A stretch of DNA of 15,810 bases from JAAYZQ01 sp034428935 (GTDB lineage: Bacteria; Chloroflexota; Anaerolineae; JAAYZQ01), in assembly GCA_034428935.1 (NCBI GenBank), contig DAOUHB010000053.1, forward strand, positions 1 to 15,810, written 5' to 3'. Position numbers and translations under genes: made by a program. Below, one piece after another: positions 1 to 6,358 of this stretch; positions within the stretch are counted from its first letter, which is position 1, and each line of letters starts with the position of its first letter. The notes below the pieces were generated by a model, which was given only the letters and a program-made list of their open reading frames with translations, made no database searches and was not told where the DNA came from.

Positions 1-3
1 CCC

Positions 4-79
4 TGGTAGCGGATACGGGATTCGAACCCGTGTCTCTGCCTTGAGAGGGCAGTATCCTAGGCCCCTAGACGAATCCGCC
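4..79 (-). tRNA. tRNA-Glu (anticodon CTC)
   Basis: Read on the minus strand, this 76-nt segment folds as a full cloverleaf. The 7-bp acceptor stem is GGCGGAT with ATCCGCT (first pair G-U), followed by discriminator A and an encoded CCA. The anticodon stem is CTGCC/GGCAG around the loop CTCTCAA, giving anticodon CTC, which reads the Glu codon GAG. The T arm carries GGTTCGAATCC. A near-consensus promoter lies about 33 bp upstream. The 5' end is set by the acceptor pairing. Confidence 0.96.
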
Positions 80-111
80 ACACAGATACTATACTGCCCT
101 CAACGCCAGGC

Positions 112-140
112 AGTATACTATTACTCCAGGCGGTTGTCAA
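112..140 (-). promoter_or_regulatory. Promoter of tRNA-Glu
   Basis: On the minus strand TTGACA (140-135) is separated by exactly 17 bp from TATACT (117-112), a nearly perfect sigma70-type promoter. Transcription should start near 105, leaving a 5' leader of about 25 nt before the tRNA. An inverted repeat, ATACTGCC...GGCAGTAT (115-90), covers the -10 box and start region. It could act as an operator or leader hairpin, but that is only inferred. Confidence 0.8.
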
Positions 141-182
141 ATTCGGGGGCGCTGTGAGATGCGTCCGGCCGGCGTCGCGGCA

Positions 183-215
183 CCCGGCCCCCGGGCGAGC
201 CACCCGGGGGCCGGG
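183..215 (-). terminator. Strong GC hairpin after the DUF4139 gene
   Basis: Seventeen bases beyond the TAG stop of the DUF4139 gene sits a perfect 13-bp inverted repeat (183-195 with 203-215, arm CCCGGCCCCCGGG) with a 7-nt loop. No U-tract follows it in the minus-strand transcript, so it is not a canonical intrinsic terminator. It could be a U-less terminator or a 3'-end protecting hairpin. It separates the gene from the promoter of tRNA-Glu. Confidence 0.5.
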
Positions 216-231
216 GCAGGCTGGCCGGGGC

Positions 232-1692
232 CTACCACTCGTAGCGCACGGTGTAGGTCACGACGGTCTCGCCGCCGGCCTCCACCGGCACGCGGAACTC
301 GATAGTCTGGGCGTCGGTCGTCTCTGGCTCGTGGCTGGATTCCAGGATGCGCCACTCGGTCCAGCGGAACATGTGCTCCACGACGCGCACCTCCACGTCC
401 TCTTCTTTGTGGTTGCGCAGGGTGATCTGGTAGCTCTCCTCGATCCAGTCCTCGTCGTACTCGGCGCGGAAGTTGGTCTGCACCCGCTCGCCGACGATGT
501 CAAAGGCGTCGCCGACGTACAGGCGCACCGACTCGTCCCGGGGCGTGTGGTCGATGGCGTCCTCGCCCACCAGGAGCGTCGAGCCGTCCACGTCGTTCTT
601 GTAAACGCGCACCGTACCCTTGGGCAGCGGCACGCCCAGGCCCTCCTCCTCGCCGTTCTGGAACTCGAGCATGACCATGACCTTGGCGTTGGTGCCGGTG
701 CCGTAGCTGGGATCGTCGATGGGGGCATAGATGCCGCCAAAGTAGAGCTGCGCGCCGTCGTAGACAAAGAACTTGGTCGCCGGGATGTCGCTGCCGGTGA
801 CGAACTCGATTTGCTTGGTCTGCTGGTCGCGGACCGTCACCGGGCGCTGCACCTCGTAGAGGTGATATTCGAAAAAGGCCCGCTCTTCGACGGCCGGGGC
901 CTGCGCCCGCCCGGCGGCCATCTCGTACTCGATGTCCTTGACCACGACCCCTTCCGTCGGGGCGCGGTGGATGTCGCCGGCGATGAGCTTGAGCCTGGCG
1001 TCCTCGTAGCCGGCGCCGCTGCGGTTGTCCAGCGTCACCCAGCCGTCCAGGTCCAGCGAGGCCTCGTCGTCGGCCAGGACGACGATATAGTTGGCCCGCC
1101 AGTTGATGCCGTTGGTCAGGTAGGTGACCTCCACGTCCTGGGTGCCGCCCTCGACCGACTCGACCTCCCAGACGAGGGTGGGCCGGGTGATGAGGCCCTC
1201 GGGCAGCGCCGGGAAGGCAAACTCCTTGATTTGCCCCAGCTTGAGGACCGTCACCTGGCCGTCGGCGGCCTGCAGGATGACGTCGTCGGCGCCGCTCAAC
1301 AGCTCGCCGGCGTACTCCTGCCCGTCCTCGGTCACCACCGAGATTTCCAGGCCCAGGTACTTTTGCAGGAGCCTGGCCGAGCCGACGATGTCGTACTCGT
1401 AGTTCTGCTCCAGGACCACGGTGCCTTCCGGATCGGTGAGGGAGCGAAAGTGGACGCTGGTGGGATCGATGCGCGCGGCCACGTCGTCAAAGCGCACCTC
1501 GTTGAGCCCCTCCTCCAGATCCAGGGTCCGCAGGTCCTTCACCAGGGCCAGGTCCTGGTTGTACACGGCCAGCTCGACCCCCTCGCCCTGGGCGGCCGCC
1601 GGCGTGGGCGGCTGCCCGGCCCCCGGCAGGCCGCCGGCGACCAGCGCCAGCGCTGCCAACACGCTCCACATCAGCCATCGTTTGTGCTTCAT
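232..1692 (-). CDS. Exported DUF4139 domain protein
   Basis: This gene encodes a 486-aa protein. It starts MKHKRW followed by a hydrophobic stretch (about residues 6-24) and an Ala-rich segment ending PAAAQG near residue 36, which reads as a signal peptide. The mature part starts with VELAVYNQDLALVKDLR and is rich in beta-strand patterns. It ends with segments such as YQITLRNHKEEDVEVRVVEH that are typical of the DUF4139 family (secreted or membrane-attached, function unknown). The ATG at 1692 is preceded by an excellent Shine-Dalgarno sequence, AAGGAGGAGG, 7-8 bases upstream. The reading frame stays open back to about 2043, but only because the repeat array has no stops in that frame. I see no convincing promoter in the 66 bp between start and array, so it may be transcribed from the DUF4416 gene through the array. 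The family is assigned from remembered sequence patterns. Confidence 0.88.
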   Translation of the reverse strand: MKHKRWLMWSVLAALALVAGGLPGAGQPPTPAAAQGEGVELAVYNQDLALVKDLRTLDLEEGLNEVRFDDVAARIDPTSVHFRSLTDPEGTVVLEQNYEYDIVGSARLLQKYLGLEISVVTEDGQEYAGELLSGADDVILQAADGQVTVLKLGQIKEFAFPALPEGLITRPTLVWEVESVEGGTQDVEVTYLTNGINWRANYIVVLADDEASLDLDGWVTLDNRSGAGYEDARLKLIAGDIHRAPTEGVVVKDIEYEMAAGRAQAPAVEERAFFEYHLYEVQRPVTVRDQQTKQIEFVTGSDIPATKFFVYDGAQLYFGGIYAPIDDPSYGTGTNAKVMVMLEFQNGEEEGLGVPLPKGTVRVYKNDVDGSTLLVGEDAIDHTPRDESVRLYVGDAFDIVGERVQTNFRAEYDEDWIEESYQITLRNHKEEDVEVRVVEHMFRWTEWRILESSHEPETTDAQTIEFRVPVEAGGETVVTYTVRYEW

Positions 1693-1749
1693 TGCTGTCC
1701 TCCTCCTTGGGTTCGTACGCCACGTATCAGACGCTTCTCGGTGCGGCCC

Positions 1750-1830
1750 GGTTCCCCCGTTGGTAGTGGGTGCTTTGGCGCCCCCGGCAACCAACAGCGC
1801 GATGAATCGCGCACTACCAACGGGTTCCCC
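1750..1830. repeat. 8-bp direct repeat flanking repeat unit 1
   Basis: The octamer GGTTCCCC occurs at 1750-1757 and again at 1823-1830. It brackets repeat unit 1 (1759-1821) with one extra base on each side. This looks like a target-site duplication around a single mobile copy, but slippage or recombination in a repeat-rich stretch could produce the same pattern. Confidence 0.5.
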
Positions 1831-2165
1831 GGAGCTGCGCGATGAATCGCGCACTACCAACGTTGGTAGGGGGTGCTTTGGCGCCCCGCACCAACAGCGC
1901 GATGAATCGCGCACTACCAACGTTGGTAGGGGGTGCTTTGGCGCCCCGGCAACCAACAGCGCGATGAATCGCGCACTACCAACGTTGGTAGTGGGTGCTT
2001 TAGCGCCCCCGCACCAACAGCGCGATGAATCGCGCACTACCAACGTTGGTAGTGGGTGCTTTGGCGCCCCCGCACCAACAGCGCGATGAATCGCGCACTA
2101 CCAACGTTGGTAGTGGGTGCTTTAGCGCCCCGCACCAACAGCGCGATGAATCGCGCACTACCAAC
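1759..2165. repeat. Tandem array of palindromic ~60-bp units
   Basis: This array fills most of the 465-bp gap between the DUF4139 and DUF4416 genes. Six full units lie at 1759-1821, 1862-1921, 1922-1983, 1984-2044, 2045-2105 and 2106-2165 (60-63 bp each). A right-half-only copy lies at 1837-1861. Each full unit begins GTTGGTAGT (GTTGGTAGG in units 2 and 3) and ends ACTACCAAC. Inside are a hairpin GGGTGC-TTTG-GCGCCC (loop TTTA in units 4 and 6), a short linker CGCACCAACA or GGCAACCAACA, and a hairpin GCGCGA-TGAA-TCGCGC. Neighbouring units abut with no spacer, creating 18-bp palindromes such as ACTACCAACGTTGGTAGT. There are no unique spacers, so it is not a CRISPR array. Function is unknown. 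Confidence 0.95.
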
Positions 2166-2181
2166 GGGTGCCCCGGAGCTG
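1822..2181. repeat. 16-bp direct repeat flanking the rest of the array
   Basis: GGGTTCCCCGGAGCTG at 1822-1837 matches GGGTGCCCCGGAGCTG at 2166-2181 in 15 of 16 positions. The right copy is coding sequence of the DUF4416 C-terminus. The left copy sits between unit 1 and the half unit. The block of half unit plus units 2-6 is therefore enclosed by a duplicated gene end, pointing to expansion of the array by duplication across this junction. Confidence 0.7.
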
Positions 2182-2691
2182 GGCCTTGTATCGTTCGCGG
2201 ATTCGGGCAAGTAGGGCGCAATACTCCTCGCTGCCATAGTCGGGATAGGTCCAGGGCCAGGGACGAAAGCGGCCCTGCTGGTAGGCCAGGGTGACCTCGC
2301 CGTACACGCCCTGGCCCAGGTAGAGGCGGTGGGCGTGGTCCTTGGTGGTGGCCAGCACCAGCTTGCCCAGGGCCACGTAGCCGGGGTCGACGTTCACCCG
2401 GCGCCGGCCCCCGGCCGCCAGCGACTGCTCCAGCTCGTTGGCCAGGCGCTTGGCCGCCGGCAGCTCGGCCGGCGAGACCAGCCGCTCGAAGGCCACGATC
2501 TGGCGCTGCAGGCCGGGGCCAAGCTCGCCGGCGTAATAGTCGGTGTGGTCAAAGGGCAGGAGGTCGCTCTGGAGGTCGATGGGGCCCCAGGCGGCCGCCA
2601 GCGCCTCGCGCACCCGGGCGAGGAGGCCCGGCTCTCCCGTGAGGAGGCTGGCGATGAGCTTGACCGGCTGCGGCTCGCGGGCAGTACCCAT
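2158..2691 (-). CDS. DUF4416 family protein
   Basis: This gene encodes a 177-aa protein of the DUF4416 family, whose function is unknown. It has the usual size for the family (about 170-190 aa). Family-like segments are PVKLIASLLTGEPGLL near the N-terminus, FDHTDYYAGELGPGLQRQIVAFERL in the middle (split here for description only), and the C-terminal stretch around YVALGKLVLATTKDHAHR and YPDYGSEEYCALLARIRERY. The ATG at 2691 has an upstream purine tract, AGGAAAGGG. A near-consensus promoter lies 20-50 bp upstream. The last codons (GRTR-like tail, Trp, stop TAG) run into the first repeat unit, so the array supplies the stop codon. It is transcribed divergently from the MFS gene. Confidence 0.85.
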   Translation of the reverse strand: MGTAREPQPVKLIASLLTGEPGLLARVREALAAAWGPIDLQSDLLPFDHTDYYAGELGPGLQRQIVAFERLVSPAELPAAKRLANELEQSLAAGGRRRVNVDPGYVALGKLVLATTKDHAHRLYLGQGVYGEVTLAYQQGRFRPWPWTYPDYGSEEYCALLARIRERYKAQLRGTRW

Positions 2692-2711
2692 GCTGTACCC
2701 TTTCCTGGTCC

Positions 2712-2740
2712 ATGATAGCGGCTTCTGCCGGTTCTGTCAA
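2712..2740 (-). promoter_or_regulatory. Promoter of the DUF4416 gene
   Basis: On the minus strand TTGACA (2740-2735) and TATCAT (2717-2712) are separated by 17 bp. The predicted start near 2705 leaves a short leader that contains the ribosome binding site. It is back to back with the promoter at 2786-2814. Confidence 0.75.
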
Positions 2741-2785
2741 GGGCGGGCGCCGCGCGCTGCGGCATACCCGACGGTTGCCCGGCGC

Positions 2786-2814
2786 TTGACAGGCGGCCGT
2801 TAGGGCGCTATACT
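2786..2814 (+). promoter_or_regulatory. Promoter of the MFS transporter gene
   Basis: TTGACA (2786-2791), a 17-bp spacer and TATACT (2809-2814) make a near-perfect sigma70-type promoter. The start near 2821 places the GGAGG ribosome binding site (2823-2827) at the very 5' end of the transcript, so the leader is almost absent. Confidence 0.82.
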
Positions 2815-2835
2815 CAGCCGCTGGAGGATGACGCT

Positions 2836-4044
2836 ATGCAACTTGAAACCGATGCCAAGGCACGGCCGGCCGAAGCCGAGGCTTTCGACACCGGCCAGGT
2901 CTTGACCATCGTCGGGGCCCACGCCGTCCACGACACCTATACCGGCTTTTTGCCGCCCCTGTTGCCCCTGTTCATTCAGAACCTGGCCCTGAGCCGCACC
3001 GAGGCCGGGCTGCTGACGGTCTTTAACCAGGGTCCGTCGCTGCTCCAGCCCCTCATCGGGCACCTGGCCGATCGCGCCAGCCTGCGCACCCTGGTCATCC
3101 TGGCGCCCGCCATCGGCGGGGTGACCATGGGGATGCTGGGCGTGACGTCGAGCTATGCCCTGCTGGCCCTGCTCCTGATACTCTCGGGCATCAACTCGGC
3201 GGCGCTGCATTCCGTGGCGCCGGTCATGGCCGGCCGGCTTTCGGGCCGCAGCCTGGGGCGGGGCATGGGCCTGTGGATGCTGGGCGGCGAGCTGGGCCGC
3301 GCCCTGGGGCCCATCGTCATCGTCTCGGCGGTCGAGATCCTGGGCCTGTCGCGCACGCCCTGGCTCATGGTCGCCGGCTTTTTGGCGTCGGCCCTGCTCT
3401 ACGTCCGGCTCCGCGACGTGCCCGTGCACGTGGCCCGCAGCGTCGAGCCACTGCCCTGGCGGCAGTTCCTGTCCATCATGGGGCCCTTTCTCCTGCCCCT
3501 CATCGCCATCATCACCGTCCGCGCCTTCATGATCTCGTCGCTGACCACGTACCTGCCCGTCTTTTTGACGGAAGAGGGATCCGAGCTGTGGCTCGCCGGG
3601 GCCTCTCTGACGCTGTTGGAGGGGGCGGGCGTGGCCGGGGCGCTGCTGGGCGGCTCCCTCAGCGACCGCTTTGGCCGGCGGGCGGTGATGGGCGTTGCCC
3701 TGCTGGTGACGCCCATCCTCATGTTCCTCTTTCTCTTTGCCGACGGCTGGCTGCGCATCCCGCTGCTCCTGGCCCTGGGGCTGACGGCCCTGTCGGTCAT
3801 CCCGGTACTCATGGCCCTGGTGCAGGAGAGCTTTCCCGAGAACCGCGCCCTGGCCAACGGCGTCTACATGGCCCTCAGCTTCCTGATCCGCTCCGCCGCC
3901 GTCCTGGTGGTGGGCGCCATCGGCGACACGTGGGGCATGCGCCCGGCCTTTGCCGTCAGCGCCATCGCCCCTTTGCTGGGATTGCCCTTCCTGTGGCTCT
4001 TTCCCAAGGGGCGCGGCTCGTCTGCCGGACGCGCACCTGTTTGA
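2836..4044 (+). CDS. MFS transporter, fosmidomycin-resistance (Fsr)-like
   Basis: The product is a 402-aa integral membrane protein with about 12 hydrophobic segments, matching the usual 390-410 aa of this MFS branch. The start of TM1 (HAVHDTYTGFLPPLLPLF) and the loop 2-3 region (QPLIGHLADR) resemble Fsr-type drug or sugar-phosphate-analogue exporters. The second half repeats the pattern with GGSLSDRFGRR at the loop 8-9 equivalent. It would export a small molecule by proton antiport across the cytoplasmic membrane; the substrate cannot be read from sequence. The ATG at 2836 follows GGAGG by 8 bases; a nearby ATG at 2828 is out of frame. Its stop overlaps the -35 box of the next gene's promoter. 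Confidence 0.88.
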   Translation: MQLETDAKARPAEAEAFDTGQVLTIVGAHAVHDTYTGFLPPLLPLFIQNLALSRTEAGLLTVFNQGPSLLQPLIGHLADRASLRTLVILAPAIGGVTMGMLGVTSSYALLALLLILSGINSAALHSVAPVMAGRLSGRSLGRGMGLWMLGGELGRALGPIVIVSAVEILGLSRTPWLMVAGFLASALLYVRLRDVPVHVARSVEPLPWRQFLSIMGPFLLPLIAIITVRAFMISSLTTYLPVFLTEEGSELWLAGASLTLLEGAGVAGALLGGSLSDRFGRRAVMGVALLVTPILMFLFLFADGWLRIPLLLALGLTALSVIPVLMALVQESFPENRALANGVYMALSFLIRSAAVLVVGAIGDTWGMRPAFAVSAIAPLLGLPFLWLFPKGRGSSAGRAPV

Positions 4045-4069
4045 TGCGGCGGCGGGGCTGTGGTATAAT
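4041..4069 (+). promoter_or_regulatory. Extended -10 promoter of the dehydratase-type gene
   Basis: TTGATG (4041-4046), a 17-bp spacer and TGGTATAAT (4061-4069) form an extended -10 promoter with a consensus TATAAT. The -35 box overlaps the TGA stop of the upstream MFS gene (4042-4044). The following gene therefore has its own transcription start near 4076. Confidence 0.8.
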
Positions 4070-4101
4070 GGCCCCGATTCTCTGCACAAGGCGGGATACG
4101 C

Positions 4102-5310
4102 ATGGCACGCAACTATCGCAAGCTGGCAACGTCGCAGGATCTGACCCGGCTGATGACCCGCTACTATGCCACCCGCAAGGTGGTCGGCAAGGTCAAGCCC
4201 CTGGCGTGGGTGACGAGCGGGGCGCCCGTGGAGATCCTGCACGGCATGGGTGTGGCCACGGTCTATCCCGAGAACTATGGCGCGCTGCTGGGCGCGCAGC
4301 GGGCAGCGGTGCCGCTGGCGCAGGTGGCCGAAGAGCGCGGCTTCAGCCCCGACCTGTGCTCCTACGCCCGCTCGCACATCGGCTCGGTGTTGGCGCCGGG
4401 CAAGGCGCCCCAGGGCGGCCTGCCCCGGCCCGACCTGCTCATCGCCTGCAACAACATCTGCGGCACGGTCATCAAGTGGTACCAGGCCCTCGCCCAACAG
4501 CTCGGCGTGCCCCTCTTTCTCCTCGACGCTCCCTACCAGCACGAGCCCGGCCTGCACGACCACACCGTCCAGTACGTCGCCGCCCAGTTGGAAGAGATGA
4601 TCGCCTGGGTGACCCGCCACACCGGCCGCAAGCTGAACGACAAGAAGTTTGCCCTGGCCCTGGAGCGCTCCAACGAGGCCGTCGGGCTGTGGCGCGAGAT
4701 CCGCGAGCTGTGCCAGGCGCGGCCCTCGCCCCTCAACGCCCCCGACCTCTTTTTGACCATGGCGCCCATCGTCGTCCTGCGCGGCACCCGCGACGCCGTC
4801 AGCTTTTACCGCAAGCTCAAGGCCGAGGTGGAAGAACGGGTGGCCCGCGGCGAAGGGGCCATCTTCGAGGAGCGCTACCGGCTGCTGTGGGACAATATCG
4901 CCATCTGGTACCAGCTCTTTCGCCTCTTCCACCTCTTTACCCAGGCCGGGGCCTGTTTCGTGGTGGACACCTACACCAACGCCTGGTCCACGTCGGTGGA
5001 CACCGGCGAGCCCATCGAAGGGCTGGCACGCACCTATGCCACGGTCTATATCAACCAGAGCCTCCAGGTGCGCGCCGAGCTGGTGGCCGGCATGGTGCAG
5101 CGCTTTGCCGTCGACGGCATGGTCTTTCACTCCAACCGCTCCTGCAAACCCTACTCCCTGGGCCAATACGACCTCGTGGAGCAGGTGAGCCGGCAGACGG
5201 GCGTGCCGGGCCTGGTCCTCGAGGCCGACATGTGCGATACGCGGCTCTATGCCGAGGAGCCGGTCAAGAATCGCGTCCAGGCCTTTCTCGATCTGCTGGA
5301 GGCCCGCTAA
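4102..5310 (+). CDS. 2-hydroxyacyl-CoA dehydratase/benzoyl-CoA reductase-type subunit
   Basis: This encodes a 402-aa protein of the HgdB/BcrB/FldC superfamily, whose members bind a [4Fe-4S] cluster and, after ATP-driven one-electron activation, dehydrate 2-hydroxyacyl-CoA or reduce aromatic CoA thioesters. Family features visible here are the cysteine in DLCSYAR (C86), the ACNNICG motif (C116, C120), the mid-protein DAPYQH segment, and the late HSNRSCKPYS motif (C348), plus C378 in EADMCDTR. These cysteines are the expected cluster ligands. The usual partner subunit and the ASKHA-type activator ATPase are absent from the window, so it stands alone and its substrate is unknown. The ATG at 4102 is preceded by a modest AAGGCGGG. 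It has its own promoter upstream and a terminator downstream, so it is probably monocistronic. Confidence 0.87.
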   Translation: MARNYRKLATSQDLTRLMTRYYATRKVVGKVKPLAWVTSGAPVEILHGMGVATVYPENYGALLGAQRAAVPLAQVAEERGFSPDLCSYARSHIGSVLAPGKAPQGGLPRPDLLIACNNICGTVIKWYQALAQQLGVPLFLLDAPYQHEPGLHDHTVQYVAAQLEEMIAWVTRHTGRKLNDKKFALALERSNEAVGLWREIRELCQARPSPLNAPDLFLTMAPIVVLRGTRDAVSFYRKLKAEVEERVARGEGAIFEERYRLLWDNIAIWYQLFRLFHLFTQAGACFVVDTYTNAWSTSVDTGEPIEGLARTYATVYINQSLQVRAELVAGMVQRFAVDGMVFHSNRSCKPYSLGQYDLVEQVSRQTGVPGLVLEADMCDTRLYAEEPVKNRVQAFLDLLEAR

Positions 5311-5366
5311 ACGGGGAGCGGGACCGTAGCTAGAGGAAAAGGCGTGCCTGGATCCCACGTGCTGCT

Positions 5367-5390
5367 CCCCCAGCCCGGGCTGGGGGTTTA
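5367..5390 (+). terminator. Intrinsic terminator after the dehydratase-type gene
   Basis: A perfect 20-bp palindrome (5367-5386) can fold as an 8-bp stem CCCCCAGC/GCTGGGGG with a CCGG loop. It is followed by TTTA. It lies 56 bases beyond the stop codon. The U-tract is short, so termination may be partial. Confidence 0.7.
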
Positions 5391-5440
5391 TAACGTCTGT
5401 AGAATTTACCGGCGATGCCGGGGTCTACCAGGGAGGTGGG

Positions 5441-6322
5441 TTGAGCGGCGAAGTCCTGGCACTCGTTAGTGCCCTATTGTGGTCCGTGGCCAGCGTGCTG
5501 ATGGCCCTGGGCAGCCACCGGCTCCACGTCCTGCCCTTGAACCTGATCCGCTGCGTGGTGTCGTCCGTCTTTTTCTGGGCGCTGCTGCCCTTTTATGGCG
5601 GGCTGGAGGCCTTCCGGACGGTGCCATCCTCGGCCTGGCTGTGGCTGGTGGTCTCGGTCCTCATCCTGCTGGTGGTCGGCGACACCCTCTACTTCCGCAG
5701 CCTGAACCTGGCGGGCGTCTCGTGGGCCATGCCCGTGGCGGGCATCAACCCCTTGTGGGCCATCCTGCTGGCAGCCCTCTTTGTCGACGAGCCCCTCACC
5801 TGGAGCCTGCTCCTGGGGGCCCTGCTGGTGGTGGCCGGGGTGACGCTCCTCAGCCGGCCCGAGATGCACTCCAGCAACGGGCAGGACATCGAGCCGGCGG
5901 CGCGGCGCAAGGGACTCCTCATCGCCCTCCTGGTCTCGCTCCTATGGGGGGCCGGGCAGGTGACCCTCAAGCCGGCGACGGCGGGCATGCACTCGGTCGT
6001 GGCCAACAGCATTCGCCAGCCCCTGGCCATGTTCATCCTGCTGGCCATCAACCTGCGCACTGGCCTGTGGAAGGAGCTGCGCCGCCTGGACCGCCGTTCC
6101 TGGGCCATGATCCTGCTGGCCAGCCTCGTGGGGACCGGCGTGGGCACGCTGTTTTTCGTCATGGCCATCCAGACCCTCGGAGCGGGGCGCACGGCGGTCA
6201 TCACCAGCACGTCGCCCCTGTTGGCCATCCCCTTTTCCATGACCATGCTTCGCGAGAAGCCCACCCGCTGGACGGTGGCCGGCACGTTTTTCACGACGGT
6301 GGGCGTCGTCCTGGTCGCCTGA
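5441..6322 (+). CDS. EamA/DMT-family permease
   Basis: The product is a 293-aa membrane protein with ten predicted hydrophobic helices arranged as two EamA repeats (about residues 3-135 and 157-293). Each ends with the typical pattern of the drug/metabolite transporter superfamily (for example NPLWAILLAALFVDEPLT and TSTSPLLAIPFSMTMLREKP). It would move a small metabolite across the cytoplasmic membrane; the substrate is not predictable. The start is the TTG at 5441, directly behind the strong GGGAGGTGGG. The first ATG in frame (5501) would delete most of the first helix. It is the first gene of a probable three-gene run, ending 36 bp before the ABC exporter start. Confidence 0.87.
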   Translation: MSGEVLALVSALLWSVASVLMALGSHRLHVLPLNLIRCVVSSVFFWALLPFYGGLEAFRTVPSSAWLWLVVSVLILLVVGDTLYFRSLNLAGVSWAMPVAGINPLWAILLAALFVDEPLTWSLLLGALLVVAGVTLLSRPEMHSSNGQDIEPAARRKGLLIALLVSLLWGAGQVTLKPATAGMHSVVANSIRQPLAMFILLAINLRTGLWKELRRLDRRSWAMILLASLVGTGVGTLFFVMAIQTLGAGRTAVITSTSPLLAIPFSMTMLREKPTRWTVAGTFFTTVGVVLVA

Positions 6323-6358
6323 CCGGCCGTGCCCGGCATTGGATTTTCGGAGGACGTC

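Noticed and set aside
154..1845. Long open frame antisense to the DUF4139 gene.
   Set aside because: It is a high-GC shadow frame with low-complexity composition, no family resemblance and no good start; the opposite strand encodes a recognisable protein.
1693..2043. In-frame N-terminal extension of the DUF4139 protein through the repeats (117 extra residues).
   Set aside because: The extension is just translated repeat sequence, lacks a ribosome site, and would bury the signal peptide. The ATG at 1692 has a strong Shine-Dalgarno.
1759..2165. CRISPR array.
   Set aside because: Units are joined without unique spacers, internal sequence is the same in every unit, and no cas genes are present.
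2800..5358. 852-codon open frame antisense to the MFS and dehydratase-type genes.
   Set aside because: It spans two well-supported genes and a promoter on the other strand; its composition (Gln, Gly, His, Ala rich) is typical of a GC-driven shadow.
6329..6358. GTG at 6329 as start of the ABC exporter.
   Set aside because: It has no ribosome site upstream and would place the clear GGAGG (6349-6353) inside the coding region; TTG at 6359/6362 follows that site.
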